A stretch of 64,000 bases of DNA from Lineus longissimus (lineage: Eukaryota; Nemertea; Pilidiophora; Heteronemertea; Lineidae): NCBI RefSeq assembly GCF_910592395.1, contig NC_088308.1:2976001-3040000 (forward strand). Reading direction: 5' to 3'. The notes under the pieces were generated by a model. The model was given only the letters and a program-made list of their open reading frames with translations. It was not told the DNA's origin and did not search any database. This document shows positions 1-10,754 of the stretch, piece by piece. The position numbers and the translations under genes were made by a program. Positions within the stretch are counted from its first letter, which is position 1; each line of letters begins with the position of its first letter.

Positions 1-410
1 GTGTCTCCAGAGTATAGCCGCACGTACACCACCTGAAAATGGACCACCAATCTTGGTTCGCGAACCAATGCCGCACCAATCGAAAATCCGCCTAGCGCGT
101 ACACCAGCGCTGCAGCTAGTTATAAAATCCGGCAACAGATGGCGCGCAAACAATAAGCAGAAAGCACCATTTCGAAAGCGCTGCCTGTCGCCGAACCATC
201 TAACTAGCTAATTGCCGAACCATTAGCGCGTACACCACGACAAAGCCGAGCTTTTAACAAGCCGGGCGAATTTGTCCCATCAAGCTTGATGGGACAAATT
301 CGCCCGGCAATTTGTATCGGCAATGGATTGCCGAACCAATTTGTCGCGGCAATGTGGTGGTGTACGTGCAATTGGTCCACCAATATTTCGTGGTGTACGT
401 GCAGCTTATC
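1..410. repeat. Palindromic foldback repeat with GTACACCA motifs
   Basis: This segment has no plausible gene and is built from short inverted motifs. CACGTACACCACC at 21-33 is matched in inverse by GGTGGTGTACGTG at 356-368 and again at about 390-402. Direct copies of the GTACACCA core recur near 98 and 229. The region contains a 16-bp perfect palindrome at 53-68 (TTGGTTCG and its complement) and a 48-bp perfect palindrome at 261-308 centred on AAGCTT. This looks like a foldback or MITE-like element that may begin before the window. No target-site duplication can be judged because the left end is cut. Confidence 0.65.
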
Positions 411-1804
411 TGATGCATTGTACTTGTAGGCCTCTGCACATCCACAGTCACAGTGGTATTGCACATACATATTCTCCAAGCATGCTTATGCTATGAGGGA
501 TGGGGCCCAAAGTGAGAGAGGCCCACAGGAATTGACTTGAATTAAATTAAATTTGGGTTTTAATCTGATTCATTTCAATTTTTCATCTGAGAAAATACAC
601 ATGTGGGTATTATAACGTCTTACCCATCCTATGAAGCTGTGCTGCCCATTGTCAGAAAGACAAAACCTTTGTTGCTAATTACACATTTTTTGGCCTCATG
701 AAATCTCGGCAGCTCCCCACAAGCTATGATTAGAGACGAACTGAACAAAGGCTTATGATACTGTACAACAGACTGAATGAATATTCATAAGGACAGATTA
801 GGATTGTTGATCATTCACATTAATTTAATTAGTTTTTGGTAATTAATAGACTGTACAAAAAAATTCCAAGAAAGTGTATCTTTACAACATGAGCAGACCC
901 ACACCACAATATATTTCACAAAAAAAACCATGATATAAAGATAAAACTACAGGCAAGAGTCTGAGAACAAAGCAAACCTACATTGATAAAATAAACAGCT
1001 TCACTCCTAAACATGTGAACAATTTCATAAATCTTAGTAAAAATCAACAGCGCAATTTTCATGTCATCCAAACAATGAATCCATCCCGAACGCAAAATTA
1101 TTAAATGTCCAAGTCATGACAAAGCGAACTGTATCGTGTAATCCGAAGGAGAGTGAATACACCGTGTCAATCTCGTGTTGGATCAGATCCATGAGTGGGC
1201 TGGGATCGTGACAGCTTGGCCCAACAATTCACTGCACACAATGTCATCGTCAAAGGTTTTGTGGATCTAACAATGAGAGGAAAGCTTCCCCTCAGCAGCA
1301 GTAGCAGAGGCTGACATGCAGGGTCGATGTTCAATAGTGTGGGGTAAATTTTAAATATCGACATGTATATAAAAGACTGTCATAACAATTCTGGTGCTCT
1401 TTTTTCAAAAACTGATGACAACATAGTTCTGCAATCCCAGAAAAAAATGTGAGATATCAATGATAATTTGCTGAATGTTTTGATAGCTTGTTAATGCATA
1501 GCACAAAAAGGATCAGTGCATAATACCCATTCTGAACCATCAGAGTTAATCGTGTAACGTTACGGAGTCCAGATCGGCGGATTGGACCCAAGGCTTGAGG
1601 GTCAAGATGATACAAAGCAGGCAATATGTCAAATTACCATTGATACTAACTTCATTGTCTTCATATATGAAGCAACTACAGCTAAAAAGACAAATCCACT
1701 TCATGAGAAATTGAACGGCACTGTGTTGAAATTCCCATCAAAATGTATACAATAACATTTTGATTTTGATTTTCATTGTTTATGCTTATCCACAAATTAC
1801 CTCA
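411..1804. other. Non-coding stretch, likely cytohesin intron
   Basis: AT-rich sequence with many stops in all frames. The 65-codon minus-strand frame at 1167-1364 has no recognisable motif and no flanking splice pattern. The stretch probably lies inside the second intron of the cytohesin gene, whose first exons are at 3.06-3.31 kb on the minus strand. No cytohesin Sec7 or PH exon was found here. Confidence 0.5.
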
Positions 1805-2112
1805 CCAAAGTCCACGTCAAATCTCACAATGTCTTTGTAATTTCATTTACAGATCTTATCAATCCAATTTTAATCCTATATTCTTGCATTTTTAAAATAT
1901 TTTGTCCAAAATCTAGGCAAATTTTCACCAATGTCATAATTGATCTCATCCAAGTCCACGTCAAATCTCACGTGTCGTAATTTCATTTACAAATCTAATC
2001 AATCCAATTTTAATCCTATAATCTTGCCAATCCAATTTTTTAAATATTTTGTCCAAAATCTAGGCAAATTTTCACCAAATTATACAGCTTTTATGTCATA
2101 ATCGATCTCGTC
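1805..2112. repeat. Two-copy tandem duplication, period about 144 bp
   Basis: The phrase TCCACGTCAAATCTCAC occurs at about 1811 and again at about 1955. After each copy the same order of phrases follows: TTTCATTTAC, CAATCCAATTTTAATCCTAT, TTTTGTCCAAAATCTAGGCA and TTTTCACCAA. The second copy has extra bases in its middle and near its end. This is a local, diverged tandem duplication in non-coding sequence. Confidence 0.8.
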
Positions 2113-3057
2113 ATGTCCCAAGTTCATCACAAGGGTTGCACAAAGGATCATAGTGATGTCCACCAGAAGTTAGGCTGACGTCAAATGGACATCCAACCTT
2201 ACAACTTCATGTAAACTTAAACTTAAATTTTTAATGTGACTCAGATGTTACACACAGGTCAACAGTATGGGTCAGTCTGAGCCCTTGACTGCTTGAGAGC
2301 CAAGCTGCTAGATGGACTCGAACTTCAACTTCCATTTGACGTCAGCCTTTCTATTTGGCTGTGCTGCCACCAAGTGATGTATAAACCAAAGGTCAAAGTC
2401 CCAACATGCCATGGAAGTGCAGCAGATCTTCCCACTATTTTACATTGCAAAGCTAGATTTTCATAAAAACGGCATTGGATGCATGCAGCTCATTACTTCT
2501 TACTGGAGATTGGGCATGTGGGTGAACAGTCAGGCATGCTATGTCCAGCAGGGCCAACAATGCACAATGCCAAAAAGCCTAGAGGCCAAAAGAGGTGTTT
2601 TGCTCCCATGACTAAAAACAAAGCTAGCTGCCAGCACACATTAAATACATTATGGCAAAATTAAAATGTCCTACCTCTTTTTCAAATTCATCTCCTGTGC
2701 ATTCATCAGAAAACCAGCAACTCTGGCACACAGAGGCTACTGTCCCTGGAGCCATCCGTGAACTGACTAAACATTAAATCTACTTTTTGACCTGACCTGG
2801 CATGCATGCCTGGAGTACTAGCACAAACACATGCCAATGATCAACAGAATATAACCAGATTATAAACCTACAGTCTGGCACTTGACTCATCAAGTTGACT
2901 CTATGCCCGAGTGTTTTTCAGTGTCTGACAGTGATAGCAAGCTACTAGTTTAGTGCATATTACTGCAATTTCCAATTAAGTATCATTGACTGAATGATTC
3001 TGTTTTGTAATTTGAACTTTGGATGAACTAAAACACCAATGCTATAAATGTTGTTAC
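2113..3057. other. Non-coding stretch, likely cytohesin intron
   Basis: Nothing recognisable as a gene. Two overlapping plus-strand frames at 2411-2664 have no known motif. This is most simply the start of a large intron of the minus-strand cytohesin gene, beginning at the donor at 3056-3057. Confidence 0.45.
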
Positions 3058-3307
3058 CTGTATTTCTTTCAGAAGCTGCTCCTTCCTCTTTCGGATGTCA
3101 ACCAACAGTTCCTGTTCATCAGGGGTCAGGTCTAAAAAAAACAAATACAAAGATACAAACACCAATACCTAAATAAGGCACAACGAACAAAAGAGCATGT
3201 GGTGTGCAACCATGCGTACTTTTGTTTGCTCCTTGTTTGTTGTGGCCTTCAGTGACTTCCTCCCCCTGGTCACGACTGTTCAAGTCAGCTGTAGACGTAA
3301 TGCTCAT
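3058..3307 (-). CDS. Cytohesin (ARF guanine-nucleotide exchange factor), first two coding exons, partial
   Basis: Two minus-strand exons join in frame: 3307-3220 (ATG, 29 codons plus one base, donor GTACGC) and 3131-3058 (acceptor TTTTTTTAG, donor CAG|GTAACA). The second exon reads NLTPDEQELLVDIRKRKEQL followed by LKEIQ. This matches the conserved N-terminal coiled-coil start of cytohesins (CYTH1/2 have DLTxEER-ELENIRRRKQELL-x-IQ). Cytohesins are Sec7-PH proteins that load GTP onto ARF GTPases at the plasma membrane; the coiled coil mediates dimerisation and adaptor binding. The catalytic Sec7 and PH exons are not between 1 and 3057, so they should lie beyond the left edge after an intron longer than 3 kb. 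The first exon (MSITSTADLNSRDQGEE...) is poorly conserved and the start could differ. Identity rests on about 25 residues. Confidence 0.78.
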
Positions 3308-4187
3308 TGATCAGCTTGTGACCTTATTTTAATCCTCAACCAGAAAGTGGCTGCTCGTCAACATAAATGCAAAAATCTAGGTCGCCATATCAACGCTAAG
3401 TTTCGCCAAAATGTTGCAAATAATCCATAAATCTTTGCTGAATTCACCATCTTACATCAAATATACGTCTAAAGCTTAAATCACATCTAAAACACCTTTT
3501 GAGTGCCAAGGAGGTGCCTCTTGGAGATAATTAGGTGATGGTGATTCGCGCAAAACAAGGTTGATGACGTCACCAAAATGAAAATGTTCCAATATTTTTG
3601 TACTGAGCCGTGGATATATAATGATCGGACATTATTCAGTGCATATCAGGTGATATTATTGATCATTATATGTTTATTTAGCACACTATGGACCAGTTTA
3701 TCAAGATATCTGTGAAGAAACATAAATAATTTGGTGATTTGTGGTGAAAAATAAGGGAAAAACGTGTCTTCACTTCAATGAACTTGTACGGTAAAAGTAT
3801 CCATCCTACGATTCCTAGTGCTAAAACCCATCCATAGCGAGGTATCCACATGATTCAACCTAAATTTTAGCACATCATTGGTCTAAAATATAAAATGAGA
3901 AATGCCCGTGCTGGATACCAAAAAATCTAGCTTTCTGATTCGCCATTGGCTGTCAAGCTTGGCAGCGTCATAGCAACGCCAGTCACGACTGAGGATCTGA
4001 CCTTCTGCTGTTCATCTGATCGAGTTTCACGGAATCTTGAATGAAATCTCTGCGACACTAAAGAAATGCATTGATCTGAGCAGTCATGTAGTGTGAGAGC
4101 CTCTATTATACCAGATGGAGGAAGCCACTGCTGGCCACAATAAACATGCAGCAAACAATGACCACACCACATGTTCTTTTATTCGTT
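3308..4187. promoter_or_regulatory. Upstream region of the cytohesin gene
   Basis: This is the 5' side of the minus-strand cytohesin exons and should hold its promoter and 5' UTR if the start at 3307 is the first exon. I see no TATA box or other decisive site. An 81-codon minus frame at 3927-4172 has no recognisable features. Confidence 0.3.
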
Positions 4188-4710
4188 GGGTTAAAATTTA
4201 CAATCCCCGATCAAAAATGACGTAGTTTGATCGCATTCAACTAAAAATCCATTGAACAGTGGCGCTCTTTAGTCAACTGACCAAATTTTTGGGGGGGCGT
4301 GAACGGGGATTGTAAACTCGTTCCATCCGTTGTAGGCCTACCTATCTTTAATTTAGCTTTGTTTCGGCTAGCAGTGACTACTATACTATATTCATCATGC
4401 ACGCTAAATCATTCATTGGTTGGTTTATATGGTTGAACCAGGCAGCCTACCACGCCTACTGAATTAGTGAATACGTAACTTACGTATCATAATCGACCTA
4501 TCATAATCATCGTAGGCCAGCCCTATGCAGTATCGGTTCAGGGCCTAACTACAGAATAGCCGGGACAGTAGTAGCTCTGTACATTATGTACACTCTGTCC
4601 GGAATGAGTTTACAATCCCCGATCACACCCCAAAAAAAGGTCATCGGTTGACTATAGTTGAATGCGATCAAACTACGTCATTTCCGATCGGGGATTGTAA
4701 ATTTTAACCC
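4188..4710. mobile_element. Inverted pair of small TIR elements
   Basis: Two related units lie in opposite orientation. Unit 1 (4197-4316) begins TTTACAATCCCCG and ends CGGGGATTGTAAA. Unit 2 (4609-4701) has the same ends but is shorter. Homology extends outward (GGGTTAAAA at 4188 against TTTTAACCC ending 4710) and inward (AAACTCGTTCC at 4314 against GGAATGAGTTT at 4601). The whole forms an inverted repeat with arms 4188-4324 and 4601-4710 around a loop of about 276 bp. Interpretation: two MITE copies, or one foldback element. A 19-bp direct repeat flanks unit 2 (see findings). Confidence 0.7.
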
Positions 4711-4736
4711 TCTGTCCCTCTGTACATTATGTACAC

Positions 4737-6430
4737 ATTCCTATCATTTAGCACAGAGTGTCCCGAGCAATTGCTCCTAAATTCAGTACTGCTGTATATT
4801 TGAGTGCATTCAATGCACACACACAGTACAGTGCAGTGCGGCAATGCGAAATTGGTCTATCATAATGCGAAGTCAAAATTTTGTCCATTTTCATACCCGA
4901 TAAATTAAAATTTCCCTCCGACAAAGTGTGCTGCATTTTGATTTGATCGATGGTTGATGATCTTATGGATATAATAAACTAGAATAGGAATAATTCTGTA
5001 CGATCTGAAGCCCTTAAAGGTGATTTAAAAACACAATGTCAATAAAATTCTTCTTCCTCTTAGTCCACCATCTTTTTTTCCGATGGGTTGCCGGAAATTC
5101 CCGAACCCTTTGGTCTCATTAGGGAGGTTTTTTTATTCATGCTTGCCCCCGTAGTTCCTAAAATCATTGATTTCTCGATCCTTACAGTACGTCAGTGTTG
5201 ATTCAGCAGTTTTTTTGGCAAAGACATGTTTTTTGGAGTATCTGAAATCTAGAGCGCTACTCAATAGGCGACTAACAAGAAACTACGCATTTATACTGTT
5301 GTTGCCGACGTATGTGTACACTGAACTTGGGATGTGCGTCGGCCCCGTGTTGACATGCCGTCCAGTGCCAGTTGGTGCGTTTTTCGCTGATTTGTGCAAA
5401 ATTCAACATATCTCACAAGTTCAATGGTTGACCCTCAATTTTTTTTTGATTTTTGTGTAGCGTAAGCAACTGTCTTTCATGGGAGAATAGTCACTGTAAG
5501 AATTATTCAGGAGAAATGTATAATATTTGTGGTTTTTCGTGATTGTCCGGCCCAATTGGCAATATTGCCAGGTATTTGTGATGGTGAACATGGCAATCGT
5601 ATTTATAATGCTCCGTGCACGTGATTTGAAGGGTCAGTTTGGGTGTGTGATTTAGGTGACAAGGAAGATGATATGTAATTTGAATCTATCCGCCTGCTCA
5701 TCACTGTAGTTACAAACTAAATGCTTATCACTATGAATTTAGCGCCGACGAGTCAAACCATTCTCTGGAGTGCTCGAACACCTAAATCAGTGTGTACTTC
5801 TCGTGTAAAATTGTTATGACAAATATATTAAAAAAACTCTCACATTAGAATATCAACTAGTGTAAGAGGTATCTATCGATAAAATCAAGATCACTTTCAG
5901 GTTGATATTTCTTGAGATGAAAACGAAAGAACATAATAATGAAGGCACATTAGCAAAACCAAAATATTGATCTTTCAGAAATTAGTTAGGTATCAAACTT
6001 TCGTTTCTCTGCTCAACGTATTTGAAGTAGTCGTGATCGCGTAATAGACGAACACCTGCTGACCTAATACTCGTAGCACAGTGACATGTGCATATCTTTG
6101 CTTATTTTGACTATTTAGCTATACAGCCATGTATATGCAACATAGTTAATTGATTCTAAGATATGCATGCAAGCCATGGTGACCAAATTGAGAATCACCG
6201 ATTGTTGATGTATGGGACATGACCTATCCTCCCATGATGCAGCCGTTGCAGGCCCCTACGTCCCATATAGTGGTACCGGTACTGTTTACATCAGTCAAGG
6301 AGACACATGTTGATGGATACCATCGGTATGTGGTCTCGAGAAGCCGGTTCCAATGATCACTCGTACTTTGGAAAGATGCTGAGATTGCTCTGGGACTCGC
6401 TAGCTCCCACGGGCCCGGCTATAGTATAAA
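4737..6430. other. Intergenic, no gene seen
   Basis: A stretch of about 1.7 kb with short frames only. The longest, 97 codons at 5167-5460 on the plus strand, has no domain, signal or splice context and is probably chance. Nothing supportable was found. Confidence 0.5.
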
Positions 6431-6434
6431 ACAG

Positions 6435-6554
6435 CGGCACCCCGACATGCTCGGCGTCTTCGATGAGAAGGAAAAGGAGGTCCTAATCATCGAGATAGCT
6501 GTCAGCTCCGACAGACACGTCCTAGCACGTGCGGAGGAGAAACGATCGAAGTAC
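6435..6554 (+). pseudogene. Non-LTR retrotransposon ORF remnant (C-terminal piece)
   Basis: A 40-codon open stretch contains RHPDM...EKEVLIIEIAVSSDRH...EEKRSKY. This resembles the segment found near the C-terminus of many invertebrate non-LTR reverse-transcriptase ORFs, typically hPDl...v.iiDvavp.d.nv...ekekKY. It is recalled as a family pattern, not searched. No RT palm motif (YADD) lies upstream, so only the tail of a 5'-truncated element remains. It abuts the start of the 68-bp tandem array. It is inactive. Confidence 0.5.
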
Positions 6555-6555
6555 T

Positions 6556-7985
6556 GTGGCTGTGATTATCTCATCTCTCTCATCATGTTGTCAACACGGT
6601 GGAGCAGCCAGGACTAATTCGGCCTGGCTGCGACTGTCTCATCTCCCTCACCATGTTGACAACTTGGCAGAGCAGCAAAGATTGATTTCGGCCTGGCTGT
6701 GACCGTCTCATCTCTCTCACCTTGTCAACAGGGTGGAGCAGCCAGGACTAATTCGGCCTGGCTGTGACTTCATCATCTCTCTCACCATGTTAACAACTTG
6801 GCAGAGCAGCCAACAAGACTGATGTGGCCTGGCTGTGACTGTCTCATCTCTCTCATCATGTTGTCAACACGGTGGAGCAGCCAGGACTAATTCGGCCTGG
6901 CTGTGACTTCCTCATCTCTCTCACCATGTTGACAACTTGGCAGAGCAGCAAAGACTGATCTGGCCTGGCTGTGACTGTCTCATCTCACTCATCATGTTGG
7001 CAGCACGGTGGAGCAGCCAGGACTGATTCGGCCTGGCTGTGACTTCCTCATCTCTCTTACCATGTTGACAACTTGGCAGAGCAGCAAAGACTGATCTGGC
7101 CTGGCTGTGACTGTCTCATCTATCTCATCATGTTGGCAACACGGTGGAGCAGCCAGGACTGATTCGGCCTGGCTGTGACTGTCTCATCTATCTCAGCATG
7201 TTGGCAATACGGTGGAGCAGCCAGGACTGATTCGGCCTGGCTGCGACTGTCTTATCTCTCTCACCATGTTGACAACTTGGCAGAGCAGCAAAGACTGATC
7301 TGGCCTGGCTGCGACTGTCTCATTTATCTCAGCATGTTAGCAACACGGTGGAGCAGCCAGGACTGATTCGGCCTGGCTGCGACTGTCTCATCTCTCTCAT
7401 CATGTTGACGACTTGGCAGAGCAGCCAACAAGACTGATGTGGCCTGGCTGTGACTGTCTCATCTCTCTCATCATGTTGTCAACACGGTGGAGCAGCCAGG
7501 ACTGATTCGGCCTGGCTGTGACTTCCTCATCTCTCCCACCATGTTGGCAACTTGGCAGAGTAGCCAAGACTGATTTGACCTGGCTGTGACTGTCTCATCT
7601 CTCTCACCATGATTATTGTCAACACGGTGGAGCAGCCAGGACTGATTCGGCCTGGCTGTGACTTCCTCATCTCTCTCATCATGTTGTCAACACGGTGGAG
7701 CAGCCAGGACTGATTCGGCCCGGTTGTGACTTCCTTTTCTCTCTCACCATGTTGACAATTTGGCAGAGCAGCCAAGACTGATTTTGGCCTGGCTGTGACT
7801 GTCTCATCTCTCTCACCATGATTATTGTCAACACGGTAGAGCAGCCAGAACTGATTCGGCCTGGCTGTGACTGCTTCATCTCTCTCACCATGTTGACAAC
7901 TTGGCAGAGCAGCCAATACTGATTTGGCCTGCCTGTGACTGTCTCATCTCTCTCATCATGTTGTCAGCACGATGGAGGATCCAGG
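6556..7985. repeat. 68-bp tandem array with two alternating monomer types
   Basis: About 21 monomers of roughly 68 bp share the backbone GACTGTCTCATCTCTCTCA, CATGTTG and GGCCTGGCTGTGACT. They fall into type A (ACACGGTGGAGCAGCCAGGA) and type B (ACTTGGCAGAGCAGC). The types mostly alternate A-B, giving a dimeric higher-order period of about 136-140 bp, with occasional A-A steps near 7140-7208 and 7620-7688. The array ends in a degenerate A copy near 7960. Long minus-strand frames here (for example 7527-7916) are by-products of the repeat and are not called as genes. Confidence 0.9.
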
Positions 7986-8062
7986 ACTGTCAAACAGTTG
8001 TGTGAGCTCACTAGAGCTTGCACTTACATAATAGTGTAAAACTAAAATTAATATAATATATA

Positions 8063-8510
8063 TATATAAAACCGTCATCGGATGCGCATCCGATATGCCA
8101 CGAGATCCTTTACCGTCAATTCCCTGACCGTCTTCGGATGCGCATCCGATATGCCACGAGATCCTTCACCGTCAATTCCCTTACCGTCTTCGGATCCGAT
8201 ATGCCACGAGATCCTTCACCGTCTTCGGATGCGCATCCGATATGCCACGAGATCCTTTACCGTCAATTACCGTCATCGGATGCGCATCCGATATGCCACG
8301 AGATCCTTCACCGTCAATTCCCTTACCGTCTTCGGATGCGCATCCGATATGCCACGAGATCCTTTACCGTCAATTACCGTCTTCGGATGCGCATCCGATA
8401 TGCCACGAGATCCTTCACCGTCAATTCCCTTACCGTCTTCGGATGCGCATCCGATATGCCACGAGTTTTTTTGTTACCTCACCGTCAATTCCTATACCGT
8501 CATGGATGCC
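8063..8510. repeat. Tandem array of about 56-bp units with a perfect palindrome in each
   Basis: About eight units contain CGGATGCGCATCCG, a perfect palindrome (18 bp, ATCGGATGCGCATCCGAT, in some copies), followed by ATATGCCACGAGATCC and a TTACCGTCAATTCC spacer. Unit lengths vary between about 35 and 56 bp: the copy near 8191 lacks the GCGCAT centre and some copies have shorter spacers. The array is flanked on the left by a TATA-rich stretch (8046-8070). Three overlapping plus-strand frames (up to 193 codons) arise because the repeat lacks stops; I do not call a protein. Confidence 0.88.
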
Positions 8511-8813
8511 ACGAGCTTTGTTCGCGTTGTAAAGGTTTCGGGGATACGACTAATGCATGCGAGCACCGTCGGCGGAACCCCAAACCGCCCTCTCGATCTA
8601 TCCGTAAGAACAAATCACTCTCGTGACCGTCACAGTTACGGACTCCGGACCTCCAGACTTTAGAGACCGAGCTTTTCTTTACCTTACAATTACTGTATAC
8701 TCGGCACCTCACTTATATGTGTTGTTTTTTTCACATACATTGTTCTCGTGGTTTACGGAAAAGTAGGCCTAAAATGTTATAGTGTCTAATATGTAAAGTC
8801 AAGGACTTAGTGA

Positions 8814-9050
8814 GCCCCCCTCTAGGTCGGGGGAGCTCCCCCGAACCCCCCTACGAGCATATGTTAAGTGCAAGCTCTAACAACTACAGCTGTTACAATG
8901 GGGGGACACCCCCCAAACCCCCCTCCGTCGACATAGGTTTTTACCAGTGCGTTGGGGGAAGCTCCCCCCAACCCCCCCCCCCCCCCCCGGTGGACAGTCA
9001 ACTAGCCCTTCTGTGTCATACTGCTGGAGGGGGGGGGGGTGCGATGGGAC
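8814..9050. repeat. G/C-run hairpin repeats
   Basis: Three related blocks have a G-run, a short centre, a C-run and then a second C-run: about 8827-8850 (GGGGGAGCTCCCCCGAACCC), about 8899-8923 (GGGGGGACACCCCCCAAACC) and about 8953-8990 (GGGGGAAGCTCCCCCCAACC, ending in a run of about 18 C). A run of 10 or more G follows near 9030. Each block could form a hairpin, and the C-runs could form quadruplex or i-motif structures. The blocks probably belong to a repeat family. Homopolymer lengths are prone to sequencing error. Confidence 0.75.
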
Positions 9051-9059
9051 CATATAGTT

Positions 9060-10750
9060 CCTTCCGACACATTTTTGTTTTGGTAATGTAATACATTGTG
9101 ATTGTCCTTATTCACGATCGGGCGTTTCCAGTGATATACGACACAAATAGGTTGTCCTCATGCATTCACTTTGGAAACGCATTTTAAAATAGATGTTACG
9201 TCCTGTTAATGGGGCACGTCATCATCGCGTACATTTGGGAAAAACTCCCTAACGAGACCGAAGCAGACGGCTGAAAGTAGTTTAATTATTGGCCGTTAGG
9301 GTGCAGAATGTCGCTCACCCGAATTTTTCACGCAACTTTTGCTAAATAGAGCTAGTTCTAGTTTGTGATTCATTTTGATACTTCAGATTTGGGCAGAAGA
9401 CCAATATAACTTAGTCGTCAGTGTGGTTTTAAGCTGGAAAAACGTATTTGTTTTTCTTAAAGTGCCTTTTTTGGACGGGTGTGTGCGATTGTTTTGTTTT
9501 TATGTCACGTGACCTCGATCATGTCGACACAAAATTGAAATAAACCACACTTTTCTGTCATTATTTAGGACGGATATTTCTCTAATAAAAATATTAATAT
9601 AATTGGCCAATTTCTTAGGCATATGATGTAGCGAATTCCCATGAAGATTTAAATTAATTTAAATTAATTTCAACCAATGGGATAGCAACCACCACCGGAA
9701 GATCGCGGAGAAATCGGTAAACTCAACGGAGTTAATTCAGAAATTTACCAAAAAAAATTGTTTGTAGGATATACAATATTTACTCTCTTTATTTCTCATC
9801 AAATCAGTATATACTCCCACACACACGTGTATCTTAAGAGCCCCTCCTAAAGGGGGGCTTAAAAACAATATTCAGTTAATGGAATTACACTTTTTTCCAT
9901 TACTGCTTGCTTGATATTGCCCTAACAACTTTTTCATGAATCAAATTTGAGCATTACCTATGTTTACAACGTAGTTATTATAGCACGAATTATGAGTCTA
10001 AAATGCCAAATACTTGCAACTATTATGTTAATCACTGAAATCTTAGTGTACTAATTGCTCGCTATAAGCTAGGTAATTGCGCCCCTAAACCAACGTACTG
10101 ACAGCGCTACCTCCCCGGAACTCAAACTTTAACGTGAGTTAATTGTAATCTTACTCTCTATATACCAAAGTGATTTACCTAGGAATACAGTTGCACTTCA
10201 CTGAAAACTAATGATGTGTTGATGAGTTCAATGAATCCTTCGATTCCTTTGGTTTTCTTGGCGAACTGACGTCCGACAATCAATGACCCGTTGACGTGTA
10301 CCTGCAATACGCCATTGCCGGCCCGTAGTGTGTAAACAGATCTATTTTTGGACGAAACTCAGCCCCTCACAAACTTTGGTCCATTTCGCCAATGATGACA
10401 CTGCTTCTAGACTGTACCACAGGACTTTAAGCTGTAGCAGCGCAAACAAGAGTCAAGACAAATGTCCGCTGCCAGCCGCTGCTGGACCAACCCCCTCGCC
10501 CGTTTCAGCGGGCATGAATTTGTACATCCAGTGACCCAGCAAAAAGTAGCCTCGGTACAGCCAGAAGTAGCAACATCTCGCAAAAGGGGATCCTTGTCTG
10601 ATTGGTGGCTGGACCACATGGTAGCGAGGTCACCATCAAATAAGGGAGTGGATCCAGCAGAGCTGGATAGAGGGGGCCCCGTTGGGGGCGAAGCCTGAAT
10701 ATGGTGAGGGCTCGCCCTCACAATCACATGAAAGCGCAGTAGGCGCTCAC
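9060..10750. other. Intergenic, no gene seen
   Basis: No supportable coding exon. A hairpin lies at about 9833-9862 (TTAAGAGCCCCTCC, TAAA, GGGGGGCTTAA). Overlapping frames on both strands at 10328-10754 are GC-richer than the surroundings but have no recognisable product. They may be part of a decayed repeat. Confidence 0.4.
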
Positions 10751-10754
10751 CCAC

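Noticed and set aside
1167-1364. 65-codon minus-strand frame
   Set aside because: No motif, no splice context; chance frame.
2690-2765. Minus-strand segment reading ...TGDEFEKE before a GTAGGA donor, considered as the next cytohesin exon
   Set aside because: The only nearby acceptor gives a stop in the phase required by the preceding exon, and the peptide does not resemble cytohesin.
5167-5460. 97-codon plus-strand frame
   Set aside because: No recognisable feature and no splice or promoter context.
7527-7916. 129-codon minus-strand frame in the 68-bp array
   Set aside because: Produced by the tandem repeat; degenerate units shift frames elsewhere.
6556-8510. CRISPR-like repeat arrays
   Set aside because: Units are contiguous tandem repeats without unique spacers, and the host is eukaryotic.
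8082-8663. 193-codon frame over the palindrome array
   Set aside because: Several frames are open at once because the unit lacks stops; no sign of coding selection.
8810-9091. 93-codon proline/glycine-rich frame
   Set aside because: Reads through G/C homopolymer runs; not coding.
10328-10754. Overlapping frames on both strands
   Set aside because: Neither strand shows a known domain or in-phase splice sites; probably decayed repeat.
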